DNA of 64,000 bases from an uncultured Candidatus Pelagibacter sp. (lineage in GTDB: Bacteria > Pseudomonadota > Alphaproteobacteria > Pelagibacterales > Pelagibacteraceae), in assembly GCA_905618805.1 (NCBI GenBank), contig CAJQSZ010000002.1, positions 1-64,000 on the forward strand, written 5' to 3'. The notes beneath the pieces were generated by a model. That model saw only the letters and a program-made list of their open reading frames with translations. It was not told where the DNA came from and did no database searches. Position 1 is the first letter of the stretch, and each line of letters begins with the position of its first letter. This document shows, piece after piece, positions 40,899 to 50,517 of the stretch. The position numbers and the translations under genes were made by a program.

Positions 40899-40931
40899 AA
40901 AAAAATGCCCCCTATTACTAGGGAGCATTTT
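40899..40931 (-). terminator. terminator/attenuator between the solute-binding protein gene and livH
   Basis: AAAATGC-c-CCCT-loop-AGGG-a-GCATTTT stem, U7 in minus orientation. Confidence 0.8.
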
Positions 40932-40943
40932 ACATATTAGGTA

Positions 40944-42185
40944 TTATCTTTTTGACCAAGATGGAATTGGGTGTACCAACTCAGCAGATGCCCATTTTGT
41001 AGGAGCAACAACTTTGTTTTCACACTTACTACCATCATCATTACATGATACTTGGAAAAGTACCATTGGCTTAGATACATTTTGACCACCTTCAGCAAAT
41101 TTTATGTTTCCATAAAAAGTTTGCATGTCAGTTGCAGCTAAAGCATCTCTAACTTTTTTAGTATCAAATGATTGTGCTCTTTCGAACGCATCTTTATAAA
41201 CTAATAAAGCAGCTGATGATTCTGCAGCTTGGTATGGTGGTGCATATCCAAAAGCTTTTGTAAAGTCAGCATCATATTTCATACCACCACCAAAGAACTT
41301 ATCTTTGTATGATAGAGATTTATGCCACTGAGAAGCACAAAGTGCATACTCGGAAGCTTTACCATGTTGCTTAGATAATTTAGCAGCATCACAGTGAGTC
41401 ATTGCTAACATTTTCACGTCAACTTTCATCTCTGAGATTTGTCTAACAGCTGTTAAGGCACCTTTAGTATGACCTGAAACTACAAGAACATCTGGATTAG
41501 TAGCTTTTACTTTAGATAAAGTAGCAGCCATATCGTTAAGCTCTTTTGGTAATTTGTCATCTATAATGATTTTAGAACCTGTTCTTTTAGCAGCTTCAAC
41601 AATACCCAATCTCACATCTTGTGAGAAAGCGTCTTGTTCAAATGCCATTGCAATCTTAACTGGTTTTCCACCATTTTTTTCAACTGCAAGATCAATCGCT
41701 ACATCAAGATATAAGTTAGCTGGAGCTAGTACTGCAAATAAATATTTGTAACCTTTAGTGAATAACGATCTAGACGCACCGTTTGCTTCAACCATAGGAA
41801 CTTCATATTTTTCAGTTACAGGTGCCATGGCTTTTGTAAGTCCTGAGCTGTATGGCCCAAGCATGAACTTCACACCATCTTGTTGGATTAATCTTTCTGC
41901 AAGTTGAGCTGCTCTTCCTGAGTTTGATTCATCATCGTAATAAATAATATCAAACTTGTAAGTTTTTCCACCAACCTTAACACCACCCATGCTGTTAATT
42001 CTCTCAACTGCTAGATTGTAGCCGTTTTGAGTATGAACACCATTAGATGAATATTTTCCAGTCAATGAAACAGCTGCACCTAAAATAATTTTATCACCAA
42101 CAACTTTTGCAAAAGATATTGTTGAAGCTGAAATTAAAAGTGCAATAGCAGAAACTAAAGTAATAAGTATATTTCTGATTTTCAT
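40944..42185 (-). CDS. LIV-type ABC solute-binding protein, second system
   Basis: Signal peptide; ILGAAVSLTGKYSSNGVHTQNGYNLAVERIN. Confidence 0.9.
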   Translation of the reverse strand: MKIRNILITLVSAIALLISASTISFAKVVGDKIILGAAVSLTGKYSSNGVHTQNGYNLAVERINSMGGVKVGGKTYKFDIIYYDDESNSGRAAQLAERLIQQDGVKFMLGPYSSGLTKAMAPVTEKYEVPMVEANGASRSLFTKGYKYLFAVLAPANLYLDVAIDLAVEKNGGKPVKIAMAFEQDAFSQDVRLGIVEAAKRTGSKIIIDDKLPKELNDMAATLSKVKATNPDVLVVSGHTKGALTAVRQISEMKVDVKMLAMTHCDAAKLSKQHGKASEYALCASQWHKSLSYKDKFFGGGMKYDADFTKAFGYAPPYQAAESSAALLVYKDAFERAQSFDTKKVRDALAATDMQTFYGNIKFAEGGQNVSKPMVLFQVSCNDDGSKCENKVVAPTKWASAELVHPIPSWSKR

Positions 42186-42273
42186 TTTTATTTTTCCTCT
42201 ATTAGTTTTAAATTTAAAAATTAATTAAACTCCTAAATTATATAACAAACAAGTCTGTAATAAAGATTGCGAC

Positions 42274-42888
42274 TTAATATTTTTGAATAAAAGCTATGAT
42301 TATAGCAATTAATATAAGTACGCACGCTGAAATTGTATTTATAACTTTTGGATTTGCTTTTATCCAAACAATTAATTTTCTAGCAAGTATAGCGTAAGCA
42401 ATTAAAGATAAAAAATCTAAGACCACATACGTTGTGATCAAAATTAAAAATTGAACAATGTAATTTGCATTAAAATCAATAAATTGCGGAAAGATTAAGG
42501 GAAAAAACATCCAAGCCTTAGGACTTGTTCCTGCAACTAAAAATCCATCTTTAAAAAATGAAAAAAAACTTTTTGATGAAATATTATTTGAACTTATATC
42601 TTTTGGTCTTGAGTGATAGATATCATAAGCAAGGTAAAGTAAATAAGCTATCCCTACCCACTTAAAAAGATTTAAAAAATTTGGATTTTCAATAAAAAAA
42701 GATCCAAGAACAAAAATTACTAAAGTTGCCTGAATAATATTTGCTGTAACATCTCCTAATGCTGTCCAAATACATTTTTGAACTCCATAATTCATTGAAT
42801 ATGAAATAATTACAATTCTAGGTGTTCCAGGAGTAATAAATAAAAATAAGATTATTTGAAGAAAAAGAAAATAATTTAAGGGGAGCAT
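42274..42888 (-). CDS. LysE/RhtB-family amino acid exporter
   Basis: FITPGTPRIVIISYSMNYGVQKCIWTALGDVTANIIQ, LVAGTSPKAWMFF. Confidence 0.82.
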   Translation of the reverse strand: MLPLNYFLFLQIILFLFITPGTPRIVIISYSMNYGVQKCIWTALGDVTANIIQATLVIFVLGSFFIENPNFLNLFKWVGIAYLLYLAYDIYHSRPKDISSNNISSKSFFSFFKDGFLVAGTSPKAWMFFPLIFPQFIDFNANYIVQFLILITTYVVLDFLSLIAYAILARKLIVWIKANPKVINTISACVLILIAIIIAFIQKY

Positions 42889-42899
42889 TTTATCGTTTG

Positions 42900-42947
42900 G
42901 ATAGTCCTAAAAAAACCAGGAGCTAAAGATGGCTAAATAGGACTATC
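42900..42947. repeat. 10-bp inverted repeat GATAGTCCTA-N28-TAGGACTATC in a divergent promoter region
   Basis: Read directly from sequence. Confidence 0.85.
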
Positions 42948-42996
42948 GTAAAAATCATAATACCACGCTCATAAAATAAATGCATTAATCATTTTT

Positions 42997-43308
42997 TTGA
43001 AATATAAGAAATCCATGAAAAAAAAAGGTCACACCCCCACAACTAGGGTTAAAAATCCAGAACCCCATATATCAGACCCTGACTGGATCATCTGGGCGGC
43101 TTGGGCCGATCGTATTACTTTTGAGGAAATTGAGGAAAAGACCGGAAAGACAGAAGCTGAAGTAATCAAGATTATGAGACGATCTATAAAACCAGTTTCT
43201 TTTAGATTGTGGAGAAAGAGAGTTAATCAAAAAAGTATAAAACACAGAAAAAAATTTGAATATTCTAGGAAAGAAATTACTAGTAAAATTAAAAAAGGTG
43301 ATTATTAA
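42997..43308 (+). CDS. TIGR03643/DUF2805-like small protein
   Basis: DPDWIIWAAWADRITFEEIEEKTGKTEAEVIKIMRRSIKPVSFRLWRKRV. Confidence 0.78.
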   Translation: MKYKKSMKKKGHTPTTRVKNPEPHISDPDWIIWAAWADRITFEEIEEKTGKTEAEVIKIMRRSIKPVSFRLWRKRVNQKSIKHRKKFEYSRKEITSKIKKGDY

Positions 43309-43314
43309 CTACTT

Positions 43315-43569
43315 ATGAAAAATATAACAATTTATACAGGACCTCTTTGTGGTTTTTGTGATGCAGCAAAAAAATTATTAACTAGAAACAATGCTACATA
43401 TAAAGAAATTAATATTGCAACAGTTGATGGTGCGATGGATGAAATGATTACAAAAGCTAACGGTAAAAGAACAGTCCCTCAAATTTTCTTTGATGATCAA
43501 CACATTGGTGGCTATGATGATGTCAGAGCTTTAGAAAAAGAAAATAAACTACAAGATTTATTAAAATAA
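43315..43569 (+). CDS. grxC: glutaredoxin 3
   Basis: IYTGPLCGFCDAAKKLL, RTVPQIFFDDQHIGGYDD. Confidence 0.92.
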   Translation: MKNITIYTGPLCGFCDAAKKLLTRNNATYKEINIATVDGAMDEMITKANGKRTVPQIFFDDQHIGGYDDVRALEKENKLQDLLK

Positions 43570-43583
43570 ATTATTTTAGAATA

Positions 43584-44291
43584 TTACTTAAAAGAAGCTG
43601 TTACTGCTGGCGGACCAGGTGTTACAGAGCTAGTACAATTAGCAGAAAAACTAATACCTGCAGATAAATCAAAAGCTATCTCAAATGTTGGTAATCTCCC
43701 ATTTTTTAATGTTAATGGTGTCGCTAGTGCAAATCTAAATTTCATATTAGGTTCACCGTTAGCAATATTTCCATTACCTGAAGAATTATCTGCTCCATTA
43801 ATACCATTAGTACTAGTTGTGCCAATCATATTGCTATCTATTGTGGCTCCACTTGGAACTCCAATTATTTGAGAAACAGCTGTTCCTGAAGATGCTCCTC
43901 CTACTGCAGCCGGTGAAGTTATATCAAAGTCAGCACCTGTCTTAGTTACACACGAACCTACCGTACCAGTCATTGTAAATGCTCTAGATAAAACTATTTG
44001 GGCAAAGGAATATGTTACTCCAGATTGTGCTTTGTTTAAATTTCCCAAAGATCCTGCTGACGCACCAGCAGATATGGCACCTAAATCAAATGTTGATCCA
44101 TCTGCATTAGTTCCTAAAACTACTGGATCTAAGCATTCTGTTAATGAGCTTCCTGGACCACAAAGATTTACAGCATAAATAGTATTAAAATAAGTTGTTG
44201 GTGTTCCTGTTGCAGCTTTAGAAATGTTAAAACTTAATGATAAAGTTAAAAAGATAAGTATTAGTAAAATTTTATTATATATATTTTTCAT
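43584..44291 (-). CDS. secreted Ser/Thr/Gly-rich protein of unknown function
   Basis: Signal peptide ending SKA-ATG; four Cys after the signal; low-complexity beta-rich composition. Confidence 0.55.
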   Translation of the reverse strand: MKNIYNKILLILIFLTLSLSFNISKAATGTPTTYFNTIYAVNLCGPGSSLTECLDPVVLGTNADGSTFDLGAISAGASAGSLGNLNKAQSGVTYSFAQIVLSRAFTMTGTVGSCVTKTGADFDITSPAAVGGASSGTAVSQIIGVPSGATIDSNMIGTTSTNGINGADNSSGNGNIANGEPNMKFRFALATPLTLKNGRLPTFEIAFDLSAGISFSANCTSSVTPGPPAVTASFK

Positions 44292-44294
44292 AAA

Positions 44295-45182
44295 TTATTG
44301 TTTAGTAATAATAACTGCTCCTTGAGTTTCTATTACAAGATTATTATTTCTTTTCACTTTATCTGATAATGTTGAAGTCATATCTCTCGCATAAAACATT
44401 TCCTTACTCATAAACCCATCTATTAAACTTGGTTTAGAATTTCGTGGAGGATAAACAAAGGTAATATTTAATGAGCTAATATCATCTCCCCCATCATTGC
44501 CACTTTTATCAAGTTCTCCTGTTAGAATTAAAGATGAGGTTAAGCTCATCTCAGTTTCATACTTTCTTCCTTTTGTATCATTGCTAGCAATATCTGCATC
44601 ATGCTTGTATCCAGTAAAATTAAATTTCATCCATGGCATATATGGTGTTTGAGAACTTAACGTGTAGTCCATTCCTCCTAAAGATTGTTCTTTTCTTTCG
44701 TCTGCAACTTCTTGAAGACTAGCTGAATAATACTTATTGAAGTTAAAATCCAATATTCCTGCTTTTGCCTCTAAGCCTATACTGGCTCTAGAATGATCTT
44801 TTTGTAAATCTTTGTCGTAAAAAATATTAGATCCAAACATATAATTTTTATCTTCACTTAACATTCGATAGCCTAAGCCAAAGTTACCTATATAACGAAG
44901 GTTTGGCACACCAACATCTTGAGTGTGAAGACTAACTTGAGTAAAAAAGTTTGAAGTCTCTTTCTTATGAAGGTCTCTAAGTATTAATATATTAAACTGT
45001 GGATCATTATCATCTTTATCGGATAACTTAATGTCAAATTCAGTCGTTCCATCTCCAGGTATTACGCCCAAAACATACTCTGATATTTTTTCTGAAGCTT
45101 TAGATAAAGCTTTTCCCTTAACATCTGCATTAGCTACAGTCGATATTGATAAGGTGATGATAATTATTATAAACTTTTTCAT
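44295..45182 (-). CDS. inverse-autotransporter-like (intimin/invasin barrel) outer membrane protein
   Basis: LRYIGNFGLGYRMLSEDKNYMFGSNIFYDKDLQKDHSRASIGLEAKAGILDFNFNKYYS... resembles the intimin-family translocator. Confidence 0.65.
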   Translation of the reverse strand: MKKFIIIIITLSISTVANADVKGKALSKASEKISEYVLGVIPGDGTTEFDIKLSDKDDNDPQFNILILRDLHKKETSNFFTQVSLHTQDVGVPNLRYIGNFGLGYRMLSEDKNYMFGSNIFYDKDLQKDHSRASIGLEAKAGILDFNFNKYYSASLQEVADERKEQSLGGMDYTLSSQTPYMPWMKFNFTGYKHDADIASNDTKGRKYETEMSLTSSLILTGELDKSGNDGGDDISSLNITFVYPPRNSKPSLIDGFMSKEMFYARDMTSTLSDKVKRNNNLVIETQGAVIITKQ

Positions 45183-45202
45183 TACAGTAGTTTTTACTGT
45201 AA
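45182..45202. repeat. 8-bp inverted repeat TTACAGTA-GTTTT-TACTGTAA at the start codon of the barrel gene
   Basis: Read directly from sequence. Confidence 0.85.
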
Positions 45203-45247
45203 AAATTTGAATTTTGAAGGTAAAAAAAACCCATAATGAGTTAATTA

Positions 45248-45742
45248 TTATTTAATTTTTTTAAGGATCTTAGAAACTCCACCATTCTTTTGAATAGCCT
45301 TGATGGCTTTTTCCATTGATAAAAGATCAATAGGAGCAATCTTTTTAGCCAATATTTCGAAGTTATCTCCAACAGTTAATCCCTCTGTAACTGAATACTC
45401 TAACTGTTTAGTTTTACATAGTGCGTCAACTTTTCTACGAACAGTTTCTTTTGGCATATCCAGTATCTGAGATACAGAAAAAAGTGATAATTTATCTAAA
45501 TATTTTTTTTTATTTTTTGATAAGCCTTTTACAAGTGGATACATTTCACCCCACTCCAAATCTTCATGTTGGTATTTTTCATGTGATGGATTGAGAGTTC
45601 CATATAAAAAATGTGTAAACACTGCGATCGTTATCATATGAGAATCATAATCAGTCTTGAATATTTTTTTGCTTTGCCTGTAATGATCAATGTGATGCGA
45701 TAACACATGATAAACTACTTCGTTTGGTTTATTTTTTACCAT
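45248..45742 (-). CDS. predicted winged-helix DNA-binding regulator
   Basis: FSVSQILDMPKETVRRKVDALCKTKQLEYS helix-turn-helix-like segment. Confidence 0.5.
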   Translation of the reverse strand: MVKNKPNEVVYHVLSHHIDHYRQSKKIFKTDYDSHMITIAVFTHFLYGTLNPSHEKYQHEDLEWGEMYPLVKGLSKNKKKYLDKLSLFSVSQILDMPKETVRRKVDALCKTKQLEYSVTEGLTVGDNFEILAKKIAPIDLLSMEKAIKAIQKNGGVSKILKKIK

Positions 45743-45748
45743 TGAATT

Positions 45749-46945
45749 CTAAAGTAAGTTTTCTTTAAAGAAATTTATAAACTGAGGCATGTATTCATCC
45801 ATATGTTTACCACCTATCGTAACACCTCTTTCAATACATTTTTCTTTTTTAAATATTCCAAACATTTTTTTGAATGTTTTAACTGGTTCATCTTCTGAAG
45901 CTTTCCTGGCAGCTTCCATAGATGGAAAAACTTTGTATTTATTTAAAACAAGATCAATCATTGGACCTACAACAAATCCTTCATTATCAACAAATATTTC
46001 TGGGCACTTATTCAAGTTCTGTGCTCTAACTTTTTTTGGTTTAAAGCCAGCATGCCAATCATGATACCACCCCTCTTTAATATCAATTTTTATTTGTCCT
46101 GGTTTTGCTTTAATTCTTTTTACATGTTCCTCACAATCTTTTGCTAGGGTATAATTGTCTAATTCACCATGAACATAAAGTAATTTTGTATTAGATGTTA
46201 ACTCTGGTTCTAAAAATAAACCTGCCAACCTACATTCGGCTGCTTCACCAAGAATTGCATCAAAACCTTTTGTTCCTTGAACAAAATTTGATGTGAATTT
46301 AACCTCTCCTAAATAAAGAGAGTTCGTTCCACCTCTTGAGTGTCCAGTGGTTCCAAATTTACCATTTGATCTTGGGTGAGATTTTAATAATTCTAAAGCC
46401 ATCATAGCATCAATTGCACCACTTATAGCTGGTACTCTGGATTGATCTCTGTATGTTTCTTTTGCTCCTCGGTGGCAAAAATTATCCACAAACATTACAC
46501 CAATTCCTTCTTCTAAAAGATTTTTATAAGCATGATAATTAAAGTCATTCCAGATATACATTGCTGGTCCACCACTACTATGAGTAATAATTACAATTGG
46601 AACCTTGCCAGTTCCTTCAGGTAAAGTAAGTAAGCCTGTTATTTCAATTGGATTTTTTTTATAACTTCCACTGATTACATTTTGTACATCAAAAGCTGTA
46701 TATGAATTTAATTTAATTATTTCACTTTTGTTATCTTTATAAAGCTTATGATTTGCAATAAAATTTAATACTGATTTTTTCTTTGTACATTGTGCACTGT
46801 AATCTAAGTTTGGAGTAACACCTTTAGTTGAGTGTGCATAAACATTTGATGCAAAAAAAATTGCTATCAATATTAAAATTATTTTTTTCATAGAATTATA
46901 AATGAAGATGAAAGTACATATAGCTGAATAAGCTTTAAGTACCAA
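45749..46945 (-). CDS. exported dienelactone-hydrolase-family alpha/beta hydrolase (ATG at the signal peptide probably downstream of the listed start)
   Basis: TTGHSRGGTNSL nucleophile elbow; GWYHDWHAGF His; MKKIILILIAIFFASNVYA signal peptide. Confidence 0.75.
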   Translation of the reverse strand: MVLKAYSAICTFIFIYNSMKKIILILIAIFFASNVYAHSTKGVTPNLDYSAQCTKKKSVLNFIANHKLYKDNKSEIIKLNSYTAFDVQNVISGSYKKNPIEITGLLTLPEGTGKVPIVIITHSSGGPAMYIWNDFNYHAYKNLLEEGIGVMFVDNFCHRGAKETYRDQSRVPAISGAIDAMMALELLKSHPRSNGKFGTTGHSRGGTNSLYLGEVKFTSNFVQGTKGFDAILGEAAECRLAGLFLEPELTSNTKLLYVHGELDNYTLAKDCEEHVKRIKAKPGQIKIDIKEGWYHDWHAGFKPKKVRAQNLNKCPEIFVDNEGFVVGPMIDLVLNKYKVFPSMEAARKASEDEPVKTFKKMFGIFKKEKCIERGVTIGGKHMDEYMPQFINFFKENLL

Positions 46946-46985
46946 TAATTAAAAACCTATTTTAAGTTTATTAACACTAAAAAAT

Positions 46986-47360
46986 TTATTTTTTTGGTTT
47001 AAAAGTTAAACAAACACCATTATTACAATACCTTTTACCAGTTGGGTTTGGTCCATCTTCAAAGATATGACCGTGATGACCACCACATTTTTTGCAATGA
47101 TATTCAACTCTCTCGTAACCCAATAAAGTATCTGTCTTAGTTTCAAAGGCATCAGGTAATGACTGATAAAATGATGGCCAACCTGAACCACTTTCATATT
47201 TAGCAGTTGAGTCAAATAATTTTTCATCACAATTAGTACAGTGATAACCACCTTCTCTCTTCTCACTATTTAGTTCACTAGTATCAGGGGCTTCAGTTCC
47301 ATCTTCAAATAAAACTAATTTTTGTTCTGCAGTAAGGTCTTTATTAATTTTTTTTGTCAT
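46986..47360 (-). CDS. msrB: peptide methionine (R)-S-oxide reductase
   Basis: YHCTNCDEKLFDS, SGSGWPSF, YHCKKCGGHHGHIFEDGPNPTGKRYCNN. Confidence 0.96.
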   Translation of the reverse strand: MTKKINKDLTAEQKLVLFEDGTEAPDTSELNSEKREGGYHCTNCDEKLFDSTAKYESGSGWPSFYQSLPDAFETKTDTLLGYERVEYHCKKCGGHHGHIFEDGPNPTGKRYCNNGVCLTFKPKK

Positions 47361-47364
47361 GAGT

Positions 47365-48315
47365 TTATTCTAATACTCTCAAAGGTTTATCAGCAACACA
47401 AGCCTCTAAGCCTTCAATCATCTGTGTATAAAACATACTATAATTTTCTGCAGTTACATAACCGACATGAGGCATTAATAGTGCATTTGGTAAAAACCTT
47501 AATTTATTACCCTCTGGCAAAGGTTCTTTTTCATAAACATCAAGACCAGCACCAGCAATAACATTTGTTGATAGCGCAATAATTAGATCATCCTCATTAA
47601 TAATTGATCCTCTTGATGTGTTAATTAGAAAAGCTGTCTTCTTCATCATGTCTAACTCTTTTAATTTTATTAACTCTTTATACCTTTCTCCACCCTGAAC
47701 ATGGATGGATATAAAATCAGAATTTTGAAATAGGTCTTCTTTACTGCATGGTAAAACATCTAATTCTTTGCAAGTATCCAGGTTTAAATTTTCACTCCAC
47801 GCCATAATTTGCATACCAAATGCTTTTCCAATTTTTGCAACTTGAGAGCCCACTCTACCGAGTCCAACTAACCCTAAAATTTTTCCTTTAAGTTCAAAGC
47901 CGATAGTTGATTGCCAATAACCTTGATACATATTATCAATTTCTTCTTTAAAGTTCCTAGCTAAACCTAAGATTAAACCCCATGTTAATTCAGATGTACC
48001 TGAAAGACCAATCTCAGTTCCGCATACCATAATTTTTCTTTTTTTTGCTGCCACTAAGTCTATTGCTTTATTTCTTGAGCCACTTGTTATGATATATTTT
48101 AGGTCGTTAAGATTATCTATTAAATTTTTTGTAATAAGAGTTCGCTCTCTCATTATTAATAATGCTTCAAAATCTGATAATTGCTCTATCGCATCAGCTT
48201 CATCAGCGAAAGGTTCACTGAATATTTTAAATTCATATTTCCCTGATAATTTTTTTAAATCAACAAACTCATGAGAAACATTTTGATAATCATCTAAGAT
48301 TGCAACTTTAAGCAT
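47365..48315 (-). CDS. D-2-hydroxyacid dehydrogenase family protein
   Basis: GLVGLGRVGSQVAKIGKAFGM, LINTSRGSIINEDDL, DVYEKEPLP. Confidence 0.92.
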   Translation of the reverse strand: MLKVAILDDYQNVSHEFVDLKKLSGKYEFKIFSEPFADEADAIEQLSDFEALLIMRERTLITKNLIDNLNDLKYIITSGSRNKAIDLVAAKKRKIMVCGTEIGLSGTSELTWGLILGLARNFKEEIDNMYQGYWQSTIGFELKGKILGLVGLGRVGSQVAKIGKAFGMQIMAWSENLNLDTCKELDVLPCSKEDLFQNSDFISIHVQGGERYKELIKLKELDMMKKTAFLINTSRGSIINEDDLIIALSTNVIAGAGLDVYEKEPLPEGNKLRFLPNALLMPHVGYVTAENYSMFYTQMIEGLEACVADKPLRVLE

Positions 48316-49207
48316 TTTTAATCTTTCTATTTGATAAAAGAATTCCTGTTAAAATAAATATTGCGCCTAACATATGATAAAACATAAATTTTTCATTAAA
48401 AATAATTATTGCCATAATTGCACTTAATATAGGCATCATATGAAGAAACACGCCCGCCCTATTTGCTCCAATTAAAGAAACTCCTTTGATCCAAAAAATA
48501 AAAGAGGCAAGACCTGGAAATAATACTACATAGAATAATATTATAAAAAAATTTTGATCTGGAACAATTCTAAAATTCATTTGATATTCTATAAAATAAA
48601 TTGGAATTAAAAAAATGAATCCAAATGAAATTACAACTTCTAATAATGTCAACTGAGATAGTTCATGTTTTTTTTTCTTTAAAAGTGCAGAATAAGTTGC
48701 CCATGATAACATTCCAAAGACCATTGTAATATCACCTTTATTAAAATCTAAATTTATTAGTATTCCAAGGTTGGCTTTGGTTATAATTAAAATCACCCCA
48801 ATAAAAGAACATGAAACACCCAATATTTGAAAAGTATTAGTTTTTTCAATTTTTAAGATTGATGAAATAAAAATTATCATTACTGGTATTGTTGATATCA
48901 TTAATACTCCACTGATTACTTGAGTAAAATTTAATGAGTAATAAACAATTGAATTAAATATAGTCACACTTGTTACCCCAAGCACCATGTAATATTTATA
49001 ATTTTCTAAAATATACTTTCTCTTTTTTAATATTTCTTGAATTGTAAATGGCGCTAAGATTATCCAAGCGAACAACCATCGATAAAAATTTAATGAAAAG
49101 GGTGGTATTTGATATTGACTTGCAAATTTTCCAACCAGAAAATTTCCTGACCAAAATAAAGTAGCTAAAAATAAAAATATATAAGCAACATTATTTTTAT
49201 TTATCAC
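48308..49207 (-). CDS. EamA/DMT-family transporter
   Basis: Ten-TM DMT pattern, GANRAGVFLHMMPILSAIMAIIIFNEKF. Confidence 0.88.
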   Translation of the reverse strand: MINKNNVAYIFLFLATLFWSGNFLVGKFASQYQIPPFSLNFYRWLFAWIILAPFTIQEILKKRKYILENYKYYMVLGVTSVTIFNSIVYYSLNFTQVISGVLMISTIPVMIIFISSILKIEKTNTFQILGVSCSFIGVILIITKANLGILINLDFNKGDITMVFGMLSWATYSALLKKKKHELSQLTLLEVVISFGFIFLIPIYFIEYQMNFRIVPDQNFFIILFYVVLFPGLASFIFWIKGVSLIGANRAGVFLHMMPILSAIMAIIIFNEKFMFYHMLGAIFILTGILLSNRKIKNA

Positions 49208-50449
49208 TTAGCTAAACCTAAGAGAGCTATAAGGTTTTAAATCTAGATTTGTATTTTCTCCAGCAATCATTCCTGAAATTATTTTCCCTGAAATTGGTCC
49301 TAATGTCCATCCTAAATGATGATGTCCAAAACAATAAAAAACATTTTTATGTTTTTTTGAGGGTCCTATTACAGGTAAATAGTCTGGCAATGTTGGTCTG
49401 AAGCCTAACCATTCATCCTCATGTTCAGGTAAATCACCCATCATATATTTTGCATTATCAATTAAATTTTTAACTCTTGATTTGGATAAAGGGTTATCTA
49501 ATCCACCAAATTCAACAGTGCCCACCACTCTAAGACCCTGCTCCATTGGAGTAATTCCAAATCCTCTATTTTGAAAAATTACAGGTCTACTTAAAAGGTG
49601 ATCACAATCTTTAAAATGAACATGATACCCTCTTTCAGTATCAAGGGGTATTTTTTCATCTAAATTATCAGTTAATCTTTTAGAAAACGAACCACAAGCA
49701 ATAACAATTTTATCAAAAATAAAGCTTTGTGTTTCAGCTTTTATAACTGGCTTTTCCTCATTAAAATTTATGTCTTTGATGTTCATTTTTAAAAACTTGC
49801 CACCCTTTTTCAAAAACAGATTATAAAGTTTTAAAAGAATTTTTTTAGGGTTTCTAGCGTGTCTACCATGCTGGTAATAAACACCTCCATGATAGATTGG
49901 TTTTATATTTGGTTCTAAGTCATGAATTTCTTTTGGTGTAACTACTTGTTGATCAACACCTAACTCATTTCTAACATTAATTTCTAACTCTCTACTTTTT
50001 AAGCTTTGATCGTTCCAAATATACAAGATACCTTTTTTTTCAACCAATCCTCCAAGTTCTACCTCATCAAATAGTTCGTCATAAGCAGGTAATGCTAAGT
50101 CCAAAATTTGGTGCATATTCTTTGCGGTGTGCATCATTTTTTTTGTAGTGCAGTTTCTTATAAACTGTAAAAACCAAGGAATCATTTTTGGAACATAATT
50201 CCATTTAAGAGCCAGTGGACCAGTGGAGCTTAAAAGCATTGCTGGGACATCTGATAAAACATCTGGTCTATTTATTGGAACCGATGCATATGGAGAAAAA
50301 TGACCCGCATTACCATATGATGCAGCAGGACTACCTGGCTCTTCCCTATCAAAAATTGTAACATCAAATCCTTTTTTTTGAAGAAAGAGTGCATTAGATA
50401 TTCCCTGAATACCCGCTCCTATAATTCCTATTTTTAAATCTTTAATCAC
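49208..50449 (-). CDS. FAD-dependent D-amino acid dehydrogenase-like (DadA family) oxidoreductase
   Basis: IGIIGAGIQGISNALFLQKKGFDVTIFDRE, GFRPTLPDYLPVIGPS, GHHHLGWTLGP. Confidence 0.85.
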   Translation of the reverse strand: MIKDLKIGIIGAGIQGISNALFLQKKGFDVTIFDREEPGSPAASYGNAGHFSPYASVPINRPDVLSDVPAMLLSSTGPLALKWNYVPKMIPWFLQFIRNCTTKKMMHTAKNMHQILDLALPAYDELFDEVELGGLVEKKGILYIWNDQSLKSRELEINVRNELGVDQQVVTPKEIHDLEPNIKPIYHGGVYYQHGRHARNPKKILLKLYNLFLKKGGKFLKMNIKDINFNEEKPVIKAETQSFIFDKIVIACGSFSKRLTDNLDEKIPLDTERGYHVHFKDCDHLLSRPVIFQNRGFGITPMEQGLRVVGTVEFGGLDNPLSKSRVKNLIDNAKYMMGDLPEHEDEWLGFRPTLPDYLPVIGPSKKHKNVFYCFGHHHLGWTLGPISGKIISGMIAGENTNLDLKPYSSLRFS

Positions 50450-50517
50450 AATACTTTATACAATTTTTATTTAGAGTATTTCTAGTGACATATTCGACAG
50501 ATTTACACTCAAAATAT

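Noticed and set aside
46484-46492. Second TTATCCACA DnaA-box match
   Set aside because: Lies inside the hydrolase CDS; a 9-mer match in coding DNA is weak evidence
47006-47266. 86-aa minus-strand ORF overlapping msrB in another frame
   Set aside because: Out-of-frame overlap with a clearly conserved msrB
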